Source: Eleginops maclovinus (Eukaryota > Chordata > Actinopteri > Perciformes > Eleginopidae). Taken from it: a DNA stretch of 64,000 nt. A program made the translations under genes and the position numbers. The notes below the pieces were generated by a model, which was not told where the DNA came from, ran no database searches, and saw only the letters and a program-made list of their open reading frames with translations. Where the stretch lies: the NCBI RefSeq assembly GCF_036324505.1, contig NC_086360.1:19708261-19772260 (forward strand). The letters run 5' to 3'. Numbering within the stretch: position 1 is the stretch's first letter; every line of letters starts with the position of its first letter. Below, piece by piece: positions 49,426 to 64,000 of the stretch.

Positions 49426-51055
49426 GAAAGAAAATCTTAATCAAAATTACATCTTTATAACTTAAAGTCATAAGCAGCAATTCACAGTAGGATTTCAGCA
49501 TTATGGATGAAGTTTTAAAACCTAAATCCAATAAGCAACACAGGCTTTTCCTTGATTCCACAGATTTACTGTGCACAATTGGACTCCAACAAAACACAAT
49601 AGGGAAAAGAAATGTTGATGCACAAAAACAGGGTTAATGCAGGATAATGCTTAAATGAGAGCATATTTGGTTGCAGTGTGGAAGGGAATTCACGACTGTC
49701 TGTCACAAAATAAACAATGAACTGAAGTTTAAAAACCATGGGCTGAAGCCGCAGCTGTGTCAGCCACCGTCGCTGCTCTGATAGCTGAGGACTGAAAGCC
49801 AGGATAATGCATAGTCAATTGCAGCTATTTAAATAGAATCCATTTCTCTCAATGCTGCATTCAGCGTTAAAAACACAAATCAATTATGATAAATAGAGAG
49901 CCAGTTAAGCTGGTATTGTTCTGTGTGTTTTTTATTAAAGACTGAATGCCACTCACTTTACTAGACATTTGTTCGCTTCCGGATTATGGTTGTGGAGCGT
50001 GCTATATAATGTGGAAATTCTCCATCCAGCACTTAATGTAGTTAATCTAGTTCACATTCAGCTGCAGTTTAGATGACAGGCAATTTGGTTGGCTTGCTTT
50101 AAGGATGAACTACAAAATATATATTTTCCCCAGTGGCCTCTATGCAGACTCACAAACACTATATTCAAGATGTGAAGTTTATGTTCACACATCATTTATT
50201 TCCTTCAAAGCTATAACACAAGGAGGAAACATGTTGCATACAGCTTAATGGCCTAAAATGAAGCAAAAATAACGTCATTCTCTAAAAATATCAACATTTA
50301 ATGTGTTGATTAATGCGGCATATGTCTTCGAAGATTACTTTAACCAGATTGTTTCGTAAGGTGCTACATGTCTGGTAATCCGCCCTTGCATAATAAATGC
50401 ATGGGTCTTCATGAGCTGCTGGGAGCACAGATTGGTGTTTGTACTGAGGAAAAAGGTTGCTAGGCAATCCATTGAGATCTAAGAAAAGGTCTGTATGAGA
50501 TGTGGAGAAGACAGAGAGCTGGCAGTTGCTGGGTAAATTGCAAGTAGACAATCAAAGTCATATCACACTGAGCTGGGGAAACAAGACGGGAGGAGCAAGA
50601 TGCTGAATGAAGCTGTTTACCTCCTGTCCTCATCTGCGGCAGCAAGTGGTTGGGATCAACAGTTGTGTGAACAATCGAGTACACCCTATAAATTAGTCAG
50701 TGATTGTTTATTTTGGAGGAAAAAAGAAAAGAGAAACATGCCTGACAGTCTTTGCAGGATATTACATGCTTGTATCTGTGACCGACATAGTTAGGAAAGC
50801 CTGGGATGTGGCTTTGAGCAAGACGCTTTGATTAGGAGTGAGACTCGTGAAGGAGGTGGCATAATTGGGTTCACACTCTGTGGAGACTTAGTGACTCTAA
50901 ACCCCCCCTCCCTCTCCTGAGATTCTGAAGAAAAAAGAAAAAGAAGCCACCTATAATAAATAATGTGCTGTTGATGAAACAGCACAAATGTCGTACACCC
51001 GACCGAGTTCACCCACTGACATGGCACGACGGGGCAGATTGAATTTAGCTGTCTT
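49426..51055. other. Non-coding DNA, nothing specific recognised
   Basis: No arrays or coding-like frames that can be supported. Confidence 0.35.
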
Positions 51056-51300
51056 TCAACTTAATACACAGGTGCGGCTGTGTGCCCTGCGGAGTGTGGG
51101 GGGATTTATGGCTTGGAAGACTGTAGCTGTCATGTCCCTGCAGCAGCAGCACCACCACCACTGCTCAGCATCTCTGCCAAGGCGCAGTTTACTCTGCCAG
51201 CACTGCCCCTTGCATCCCAATGAGTCTGCATGCAGGAAACGGCTAATGTTACAGCCTCTCGTCATGTATCCTGGGATGTGAGCTCAATTAACTAAACATA
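51056..51300. promoter_or_regulatory. Possible conserved non-coding element
   Basis: GC-balanced complex sequence containing CAGCAGCAGCACCACCACCA, TGCATGCAGGAAACGG and GAGCTCAATTAACTAAAC, unlike the AT-rich flanks. A frame opens across it on both strands, but the residues (poly-His/Gln on one strand, poly-Cys on the other) come from the CAG/CAC run. Regulatory function is only inferred. Confidence 0.2.
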
Positions 51301-51870
51301 AGCACTGTCAATGGGGAGCTAAACAGATGCAGGCCTTGTATTTAGCTGTGTCCATATTTACAGTTAAAAGAACAAACCAAGAGTCACAAAAAAAGGAGGA
51401 TAGGACCAATGTGATTTATAGCGTTTATGGCAGATTTCTTTGTTTCACTCCCCTTGTTTTTGTCTGTAATCCATCTTTTAGTGTCGGCAAGCAACAGGCG
51501 GGGCATTAGGTGAACTCCGGGGCCGGGAATAAACCAGAAGATGCTCCATCAATTTTACTTGCTATGCTGATTTACATCTCCCTGGCAGAAGTCAATTCAT
51601 GACTTGCGGAAAATCCAGCATTTTTCCCCTATTTTTCCACATGGCTGGAAATCTATCAAGGCAGATCTAATCAAGAACTTCAAGAAAGGATACTGGAAGG
51701 ATCGCTTTGCATCATGTTTAATCAGTGAGCTCGGATACTTAATCAGGAATGAATCAGAATACTGAACCTACATGTCAATCTTTAGGTCTGAGACAGTTAA
51801 AGAAATAAAAGTTATCCAATAGCTCAAATCCCTCCAAAATGGTGTGGTAACACTCAAACTTGTAATATCA
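51301..51870. other. Non-coding DNA, nothing specific recognised
   Basis: No supported feature. Confidence 0.3.
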
Positions 51871-51879
51871 TCAGGTGAC

Positions 51880-52230
51880 AACCTTCAGTGCTGGAAAAAG
51901 AAGCCAATGCTCTGCCAGTTCAAGTGTCTGAACTTGATTTCTAAATGCCAGCAGGGGGCAACAAGTAAGTCAGATTGTGTAAAAATTGATGGAAAAATGA
52001 CCCCAATTCTCACCTTTTTTTTTATCTCGGTTTACAACTTCCTAACATTTCTGCTATTGTCCACTAGTTCAAAGCCCTCTTGAATACATTTGACATTCAT
52101 TTTGTAAATGTTAGTCTCACTTAGAGTAAAATAGACGCTAACGCATATATTTAGGGTGGGAGTACTTTATGACCGGCAAGGCGCTGCCAAGGCGTTGCAC
52201 GGGTCTGGGGGGTATTCGTGTTTCCATGTC
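51880..52230 (+). repeat. Diverged teleost repeat with 'GCCAGCAGGGGGCAAC' motif
   Basis: The order of AATGCCAGCAGGGGGCAAC, AAAAATGACCCC, ATTCATTTTGTAAATG, AGAGTAAAATAGACG, TATTTAGGGTGGGAGTAC and GACCGGCAAGGCG follows a dispersed fish repeat that I recognise by motif order. Its class is not clear to me, and it has no coding capacity. Confidence 0.5.
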
Positions 52231-56013
<3,783 letters not shown>

Positions 56014-59000
56014 ACCTCCAATGCCACCCAGACCTATTCACATCCATCATAATTATGCACAGCAGGAATTCAAATAGCTCTTCGTACTTGAGAGCAGAGG
56101 AACATTGCACCAATTTCCTCCACATTATACAGCACAAACAAAACAAGAACCATAAAAATCTATTTTTGTTTACCGGCTATGACATTGTAAATGCTTCAGC
56201 TAATTTCAGCATAAATATGAGGGGAAAAAATCAATTTGTGCTTCCTGTGGTGACTTTATCCCCCATATACGCATCACTTTTGAAGTTGGTGCACACAAAT
56301 TTTGAAATACCCAGAGGCTATATCGTGTTACTATGCAAAGCCTTCCCCACCGCTATAACCTGTGTCGGATGTGTCACATTTTCTGTGACATTTTTCACTC
56401 GTATAAAAAACGGCATCAAACTGTGCTTCCTTCCAAGCATCTTTTCCACTTTCACAATTGCATCTGAGACTGAGTTGACCTATGAGCGGTCTACATTAAT
56501 CTCTACCGCTGCCACACGGGCTTGTGCGGCCTTTGGTGTTACAGGGGTAAAAGGTAAAGACAAAGCAGAGACAGATAAGGAAAACAGATGGGGGGCACTA
56601 GAGGAATAAATGGTGGATCAGCATTGCTGTGCACTCTCTGCACTCAAGCAAGTCTGTTTTTGTTGAACAATTTCATTTATGTTAGAATCCATTTACTTAA
56701 TTATATATCCCCTTTGAAGTAATATCATTTGGAACGAAAATGAACAAATGATTTGATTTACAGGCTTCACAGACCAACGTCTCCGGTTGTTTAAGGAACC
56801 CTTGGATCTGTGGGTGGTTGTGCGTGTCTTCTCTCTTTATATCGTATGTGTGCTGTACATGGCCTTGAATATATGACGCTGTTTAGTGCAGGGGATAACA
56901 GGATCATTCTAGTGTCGACTAAATGCAGCTCTGTGAGATTCAATCAGCTTGAATCGTGCTGTGTATGTGCAGAGTTTGGCTACTGCTACTACAGTTATGT
57001 CTTCAAGTCTTAGGGTGATATTTCGGTCATGGGGCATCACACAAAACACCCAGTGATGAAAAAAGATGCGATTATTTCTGTTGAAGATGGGATTATTTTC
57101 AATCTAATTTACTGCTTATTCATTTGAATTTTCCTTTAGCGAGACCAAAGTGTTACATGAGATTCAATAATTAAGAAAGTGATTTCCATGTAGGCCATGT
57201 TGCAGCATGTCGATAAATAGAAAAGGAAAATGCACACTTCAGGTCACCTTAAGGGAAGGAAAATTAAAGAAGGGAAGATGAGAATCGTGAACAAGTATCA
57301 CAAATCATAAAGTTTTAACTTTTTCAAAGGGGAAGGTTGGTTGAAACTCGTGGGAGATTAAGTGAGATTAAAAATGCCTAATACCTGGCAGCTCAACGTT
57401 GGGCAGCTTTCCATGAAGCTGTGACACGAAAGGTGACTTTGACACAAAGAGCAGAGCTGTGGATGACATGTTGGAGCGAGGCTATTTTTTCAATTTCAGT
57501 GCCTCAGCGTCTAAGAAACTGGAAAATATGTGGCTATTTGACTGTTTTTGGACTCAAACATGGATCCTAAAATCTTTGTTGAAGTAGTATTTTGATTATA
57601 AACCCTGCTGTCCAAACACTGCGATGTAATCTTCCTCATTATAATAGATACTGTGCGTTATTGAACATTTTAGGCTTGTACTATTAACACCAGGGAGGTT
57701 TTCTCCACTGTTTTTCTAAAATTGAATTTATGAAAGCAGCAATCTTCCTTTGTGAACCAAGCCACCCTCTATTTTTTTGTTCTTTTATTAATACCCTCTG
57801 AAACCTACAATACCTGCTATATGCTAAAAGTGTCGCTGATCACAGGGGCTGCGGAATATTTCCACACACTGTCTATTTCTTAAGGTTTCATTCAACTGGG
57901 CGCAGCGAGTCCATGTTCAATTTCCCCCCACAGTAATGTTCCCCTGAATTAAATGGGTTTGTCAAATTGAGAATATAGGAAACTCTTTTGGAGAGATATA
58001 AAATATTTTTGGTACAGGGAGAGCAAAGCGTATATCCTCCTCTAAGTGATTTCAGGGCTACGAAAATCAATAGCTCTCTAGTTGCATTTCTGCCAAGTTG
58101 ATGGAGGTGGTTGAGTACAGGTGGAAAGATAGATCAAGTTGGAAATCAATCAAATCCGAAACATTCCATTTGAAAGGCGAGAAATGTAGGGCACTGAAGT
58201 GAGCAGGAGTCAATTTTCCAACTCTAAAGGTTCAGTTATGTTGGAAAAGCATACAGCACCCCCACTATGAGGAGAGAGGGGTTAGTTTTACAGTGTCACT
58301 GGTTTAATTGCTTAAAAGCCTAATCATGTTACCCTTTTTGTTTCCTAAAAACTGTAATCTTTGGATTACTCTCCTGCAGAAAATGTGAAATTAAAGCATT
58401 TTAAGGCAATAATACATTTAATCTACTTAACTGGTGGGCTGATATTAGTTTCAAAGGTTCAAAGGTTCAGTGTTTTAGTGTGTAATTTAACATCCAGAGC
58501 ACTTAAACTGTCTCAAGTGGAAATGGAAGGTTTTTTTTGTTATTGTTTCAGTCTCGAGTGCAAGAAAGTTTCCTTTTCTCGAGGCTTTTCCCCTTTGTTT
58601 TGATGTATTTCAGACAAGAAAAATGCCTTACGCTGTGCTGATACCTTTATCACTAGATGTGACCTTTGGTGGGTTGAGAAAAAGACCAACACTTACCTGT
58701 GAAATGTCACAATACTATCCTGGATGTCTTTGTAATTGTATTTTGGGGGGGAAAAACAAAGAAATAATAACAAAAAAGAATAGTGTATAGCGAGACCAGA
58801 TGTGGTAACTTGGAGGGAGGAAGTCATCTCTTCTGTGTGATAATTGCAAACATTGACATATGAGATCCTTTCTGTTAATAGGCAATTGTTTTAATATATG
58901 ATGTATGAAGACATGTTAAAATGTTGGTATTTTGTTACATTCTTCCAGTAAGAGATCAGTTCTATATTATTCTCTCCTGATCGTCATCCTGGGACAAAAC

Positions 59001-59635
59001 ACTTTACTGTAAGTTCTCTGGTGGCTTTTGATAGAATCAGTGATGTTTTATGACTGAATTCACAGGGTTTGATGGGATGCTGCTGTTTTATGTGAGCAGA
59101 GAGGCTTATCACTACACAAACAACCACAAACACCTTATACATTTGGAAAATATGCTCGGAATAATATCATGTAATTAACCAAAAAAGATGCATGTTGGTA
59201 TTTATTATGGAGCTACCAGGCAAAATTGATCTGTCACATTTTAGTTATGTGAAAGCAATGACGTAGTTAATGACGCTGAGAAAATTGGTGCCAAAAGAGT
59301 TTTTTTAATGTCAATGAGCTCTGTTTAAAGCAATCTTACTGCTAAAAGTCACAGAGACAACAAATAACAGCAGATGAACACTAAGGGAAAAGGCATGATT
59401 TATAAAATGATGCACAATTATGTAAAATGCCTTACACAACAATTACCGGAAAGGTAAAACAAGGATCGCAGCGGAATATGATGAAGCTGTTAAAAGAAAT
59501 ATCATGCTGCCCTCAGCATGATAGTCAGTTGTAATAGAATAAAAACAGGATGTTATTTAACCTACAAGTGCTGTTTAAAATGTGCATGACTGGAGCTACA
59601 GTATGTGGAGAGGGTTTTCTAAAATACTGGGAGTA
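56014..59635. other. Non-coding DNA, nothing specific recognised
   Basis: No transposon ends, arrays or supported frames. Confidence 0.35.
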
Positions 59636-59905
59636 ACCTGAAAGTGTTTTGTGACTGTGCCCCCAGGTCTGCGCCAGATGTCAAGCTCCACCACTTAGCT
59701 CCCGAGGTCAGAGAAATTGAGCAGATATGTACATGACAAGTACGAATAGCTGTTTGTGTGAGCAGCCATAATTGCGCCGATAGGAACCATTACCTGTCCT
59801 TCCCAGGTGAGATTATCAAGTCAATGGTCTTGAACTAATGACCAGAACATTGAGCCCAGACCTGTGCGAGCTGCTCAGTGCCTGAGTGGCAGAGAGGAAA
59901 TCTGT
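59636..59905. promoter_or_regulatory. Possible conserved non-coding element
   Basis: Complex, balanced sequence with few homopolymers, including GAGCAGCCATAATTGCGCCG and GGTGAGATTATCAAGTCAATGG. It contrasts with the AT-rich flanks. Enhancer function is an inference only. Confidence 0.25.
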
Positions 59906-60159
59906 TTGAGATGAAGCACCAATCAGTCTTTTTACTGCTGGGAAACCTATGACAAATGAAATGCATTCATAACAGCAGGAAGTGAAGAGTCATACACTGC
60001 AAGAATAATGATTCACAGCTCCACTTGAATCATGTTATTAAATATTGCTGGTGACATAATCCCTCTAAAAACCGTCATACGCGCTTGTTGATATTCCTTG
60101 AAATGTTTCTGCATTCTCTGAAGTTTGAGCGTAAAGGATATTTGAGAAATACAATGTTA

Positions 60160-60965
60160 AAGGAATACATTCAAATGTTTCCGCAGACTAGCTCTACTTT
60201 TATACTAGATAATGTTTGCTGCCATGTTGGCCGTATGAGTATAATAATAATAATAAATACTTTTTGTTAAATGTATGAATGTGTCAGGATGAATGAAAGT
60301 GACAAAATGTATGGAATGAAATCCTGACAATGAAGTAGTAACAATTAGAAATAAATACATCTATGGAGATTCCATGTCACTATGTTATGTTTCCATCTTA
60401 ATATCAAGGTGAGTAATAAAAAAGGTGTATTTGTAAAATCATTTAACCTTTTAGGTCTTAAGGATTAAGAATTATTAAGTATATTGAAGCTAAAACCTTC
60501 TTTATTTGTAAAAATGTTTCAACATGAGTTACCTAGCTTAGAGACAGGATGTAGTACTTGCCGTTTCCATCTTAATGTGGTGTCCTCGGGGACATACAGT
60601 AGCAATGCTAAGCACTTAGCAATGTATGCGCAAAAACAAAGAAGACTGCTTAGTGATAATAACTTTTAAAACTACATTCATAATATAGTATAGAAAATTG
60701 TGTGTGTCCCATTACAAAGATATTCAGTATATTACTCAAATGTTCCCCAACACTAGCTCTGGCTTTTTATTAAATATTGTTTGTTGAAATGTTAGTAAAG
60801 ATAGTAAGCAAATTCACATTTCAACCATGTTACTTAAGGTATTTTGTTAGCTAAAAGACAGGGTGCCATTCTTGCAGCTCTCCCTATAGATTGTCCACCA
60901 GTGACATAATAATGCTTAGCACAAAAAACACAGAAGACTGCATGCTTAGTGATAGTGAACTGTTA
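60160..60965. repeat. Diverged local duplication, two units
   Basis: Sub-block A occurs at about 60164-60225 (TTCAAATGTTTCCGCAGACTAGCTCTAC) and again at about 60735-60800 (CTCAAATGTTCCCCAACACTAGCTCTGG). Sub-block B occurs at about 60520-60660 (TAGAGACAGGATG ... AATGCTAAGCACTTAGCAATG ... GAAGACTGCTTAGTGAT) and at about 60826-60960 (AAAAGACAGGGTG ... AATGCTTAGCAC ... GAAGACTGCATGCTTAGTGAT). Unit 1 is longer because about 270 bases, including a (TAA)n run at 60240-60255, lie between A and B. Confidence 0.65.
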
Positions 60966-62430
60966 ATCAAAGTCCTTCATAAGGATGTCCTTAAATGCCA
61001 TCATATATGTGAGTAATACGGTTTAAGATCTGCCTTTACAAAACAAAGCTGCCATCCCAGCTGCCTCATCTCATGCTCCAGTCCTATACGTGATTAGAGG
61101 GATGATAAGAATGATACAAAAGAGCAGCTTTTGTATTCGGTAAGGATTTAATAGCAGCACATCTGCTCACCTCAAAATGAGAGCGAACCATAATCTCACA
61201 CCTGCTGTTAGCTTTCGCTCAAGAGCACCGCGGATAAATCTAACAGACTGGCACACAAATGCAAGCGTGCAGACACTCACCCGCACCCGGTCTGTCAGTG
61301 TGAATCCAAACGTCTGAGGCCAAACATCTGGAACTAATGCTAAAGGAGAGTCTCTCTGATTTTATTGAATCATTTTCCTTCTGAGGAGGGACTCAATTTC
61401 GACGACACTTTAGTGGGGGGAGGGTGCATCGCCTTGAAGCTGAAATATAGCCGTCCTGTTTATCGGGACTAAAATGAAGATCTAGTTTCCAAAGCAATCC
61501 TGTTAACACTGTGTAATCCATCTCAGATTGACAGACTTGAAGACTGGTCTCAGAGGCAGTTTGAGGATTACCCAGATCGAGTTTTATAGACCCCACACTT
61601 ACTGGTTGCTATGTTTCAGCTATGATTACAGATTCAGAGAGGGAAAAACTACTTTGGACAGTGACATTTTCATTTTTACGATTTTTGCTATTTACACCAC
61701 CACACATGAAGAGGAAAACAATGAAGAAAAACAACAGAAAGTGAGCAATCAATTCCACACAAGTAACATGTGTCATCCATCTGTAGACAACACTCTCGGG
61801 GCCCCCAGTCTCACATGGCTTCTGAAGGCTGTCAGTGTTGTTATTTACTTGTAATTCTACATTTCCTCCTCTTGTTTTTGCAAAGTCGGTTCCTTTGATG
61901 TTTAGATTTCATTTTGCCATCATTTTTTCCATGACACTCCGTTATAGTACATGCATAATCACTGCTATAGACACTGCTGTGTCACTTCTCTTCAATGCAT
62001 TACCAATCATTATGTATACGTTTGGATTTATTGAAATACCTTACTGGTTTATTCCTTTTGTTGTTTTCCATTAAGACGTGGATTCATAAGCACTCAACTT
62101 AAAGGATTACCCAAAGCAAACCGGGAGATTAGTTCAAAAATACTTGTTGGTTTATTTGTGCCCGTGTAATAAGTGTTTTGTGCTGTGACTGGAGTTTCAC
62201 TTTTCACTCTCCAGCTTTGCCAACTTGTCTTTCTGTCTAGCTTCCTGTTCTCCATTTTCACCTCCCAGAGGAACAACAGTCTGTATCATGTCCGAGTCTA
62301 AGGTTGACACAAAATGAAAAAAAGTTGGTCCGCCAGCACTGCTGAACATTCCATTTTAGGTTAAGTCATTATAGGTAAAACGCTGCAGATAAATTACTTC
62401 TTCCTCATCCACTTACACAGCATTCATCAG
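60966..62430. other. Non-coding DNA, nothing specific recognised
   Basis: No supported feature; short frames have no family resemblance. Confidence 0.35.
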
Positions 62431-62780
62431 AGAGCAGAATACATTAAAGCTAATTGAGCATTTCTGCCATTTGGGCTGTATTAATTGAAAAGCCATCACT
62501 GCCAGCCATGCACCAAATGACCACATTAACTGTCAACATTATGTTTGACATCCTACTAGATGAAGTAGTGCTTGGGGAGCTCTCAGTGGGCTCTTAGAAG
62601 CACCAGACAAGAAATAGAGAGAGAGAGGAGCCTTGCAAGGTTTTTGTGTAGGTGGTCGGGCCTAAAGTCAAAGAACAAATTGCCATCTCTTTGCGTCACT
62701 GGTGCTAATCACTGATGGATTGATTTGCCGTGTCATCCAGGATTTGTGTCTGCTGAGATGAAACAGTACAAACTTTTCAC
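62431..62780. promoter_or_regulatory. Possible conserved non-coding element with ATTAATTGA core
   Basis: Contains TAAAGCTAATTGAGCATTTC, GGGCTGTATTAATTGAAAAG and CATCACTGCCAGCCATGCAC in a complex, low-homopolymer stretch. Homeodomain-type cores are clustered. Conservation is untested. Confidence 0.25.
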
Positions 62781-64000
62781 AGAAACGAAACAGAAAAGAG
62801 AAAACGAGCCCTGCAGTCTATTTAGAGACGAGCACTTACAAGTTGTTTTTCTCGATTTGCACCTCATTCTGTTCGTTGAGCATCTATCATGTCATATTTT
62901 CCGCCTGCAATATATTTTCACCCTTGTTGCTCCTTGGGTCTCACCCTGTTTGAGTCTCTGAGCCTGTGTTCACAGTAGGCAGCCTAGGGATAAAATGCAG
63001 ATTCCTGTCTCCTTTGGTACTCCCTGCACGGCACTCAGTCATGCACAGCCCTGTGTTGCTTGAGAGATGACAACAGTGCTTAATTTTAACATAAAAGGTA
63101 TATGCTAGATCCCTCTAGATATTCTTCGACTTGCGTATTCGCTCAAGGATTATGTGGCATTGTTCTATGTAAAGAATGTACTGCGGACAAAAAATAGCTG
63201 AAGCATTACATTTAAAATTGCTTAGCTTTTTTGAAAAACAAATCCAGATGAATAAGCACTCTAACCCATTTTACTGACATAGACAAGCAAATAGGGCTTT
63301 CTGAATAAAATGCAAATGTGTACCCGTCAATCATACTACATACAACAGCTACATACATAATGTGATGATCGTTTTTTAACAAAACATTACATACAAATAA
63401 CTCATGAATGCAATGACGCATTTTGAAAAATCATATGTTTAATAATAGATTGTGAGGTTGTCTTATATTCATAATGCTGCACATGGTGCCCTGCGTGATT
63501 GTACCCCTGATGTGCAAAAGAAGTTGTCCTTAATCGCACCGTGAGGACATTCCTGAAGCTGCCAAAACTCTCAAAGGATTCTTTTATCTGAATATACCTC
63601 GGGGACATAAGCCTCTGATGAGACTTTGTCTACTGGACTTCATTTGCATACTGGATTCATGGGCAACGAAGTGGTCACTGCTAGAGAGACAGACGGTGCT
63701 AACATGGGAAATCATAGTGCAGGATGCACATTGGAGTTGTATCACAGTACATTATCAGTAATTATCGGTGGGTAAGTAAGGCTGGGAAAAAATGATGGCC
63801 AACATACTCAACCAAAAGAACATCTCCCAGGAGGAAACCTGAGTGAATGTCTCTACCTGAACTATTTCCAGCCTATTAAAGTCCTCGTCATGTCTTTGTG
63901 TGAAATAGCTTCAAAAGAAATAAAATAACTTATTATGTATATTATAACCTGTCTTTCTTTTTTTCAATATTTCAAATAATTATGTGTTACGTAAATGCTA
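62781..64000. other. Non-coding DNA, nothing specific recognised
   Basis: No supported feature to the end of the window. Confidence 0.35.

Overview
The window looks like genomic DNA from a teleost fish. It is AT-leaning, has long non-coding stretches and very long (CA)n microsatellites, and carries fish-type transposon debris (Tc1/mariner, hAT, TTAA-flanked MITEs, tRNA-derived SINEs). It holds one recognisable gene, a leucine-rich repeat transmembrane neuronal protein on the + strand. It is closest to LRRTM4 (fish have lrrtm4-like copies such as lrrtm4l1 and lrrtm4l2; I cannot tell which this is).

Layout. 1-1112: the edge of a hAT transposon with a BED zinc finger coding end, abutting an old Tc1 remnant. 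2455-2731: a CpG-rich block that looks like the promoter and first exon, ending in the start codon plus one base (ATGG) before a splice donor. 3166-4712: the main coding exon (signal peptide, LRRNT, about 10 LRRs, LRRCT, stalk, membrane segment, cytoplasmic tail). 4707-42857: an intron of about 38 kb holding repeats and a few stretches that read like conserved regulatory DNA. 42858-43076: a second, alternative C-terminal coding exon. 43077-64000: downstream non-coding DNA with more repeats and no gene I can support.

How the pieces work together. The gene can make two proteins. If the main exon is read through, the codons after Cys-Glu are GTA TGA, giving a short form of 516 residues ending in ECEV. 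If GT of that same GTA is used as a splice donor, the exon 38 kb downstream joins in frame and gives a long form of 587 residues with a 72-residue replacement tail. Its start resembles the alternative tails of mammalian LRRTM3 and LRRTM4. Both lengths are close to those of the two human LRRTM4 isoforms (518 and 590, from memory).

The rest is repeat-driven: six long dinucleotide or tetranucleotide arrays, two related copies each of a Tc1 family, a hAT-like MITE and a TTAA MITE, an internally deleted Tc1/mariner element with 36 residues between its last two catalytic positions, and a diverged local duplication near 60.2-61.0 kb. I found no CRISPR array, rRNA or functional tRNA gene, and no clear previously undescribed system. 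The most informative items are the split-start and split-tail structure of the lrrtm4-like gene and two unexplained short coding-like stretches (2185-2352 on the minus strand; 21172-21393 on the plus strand).
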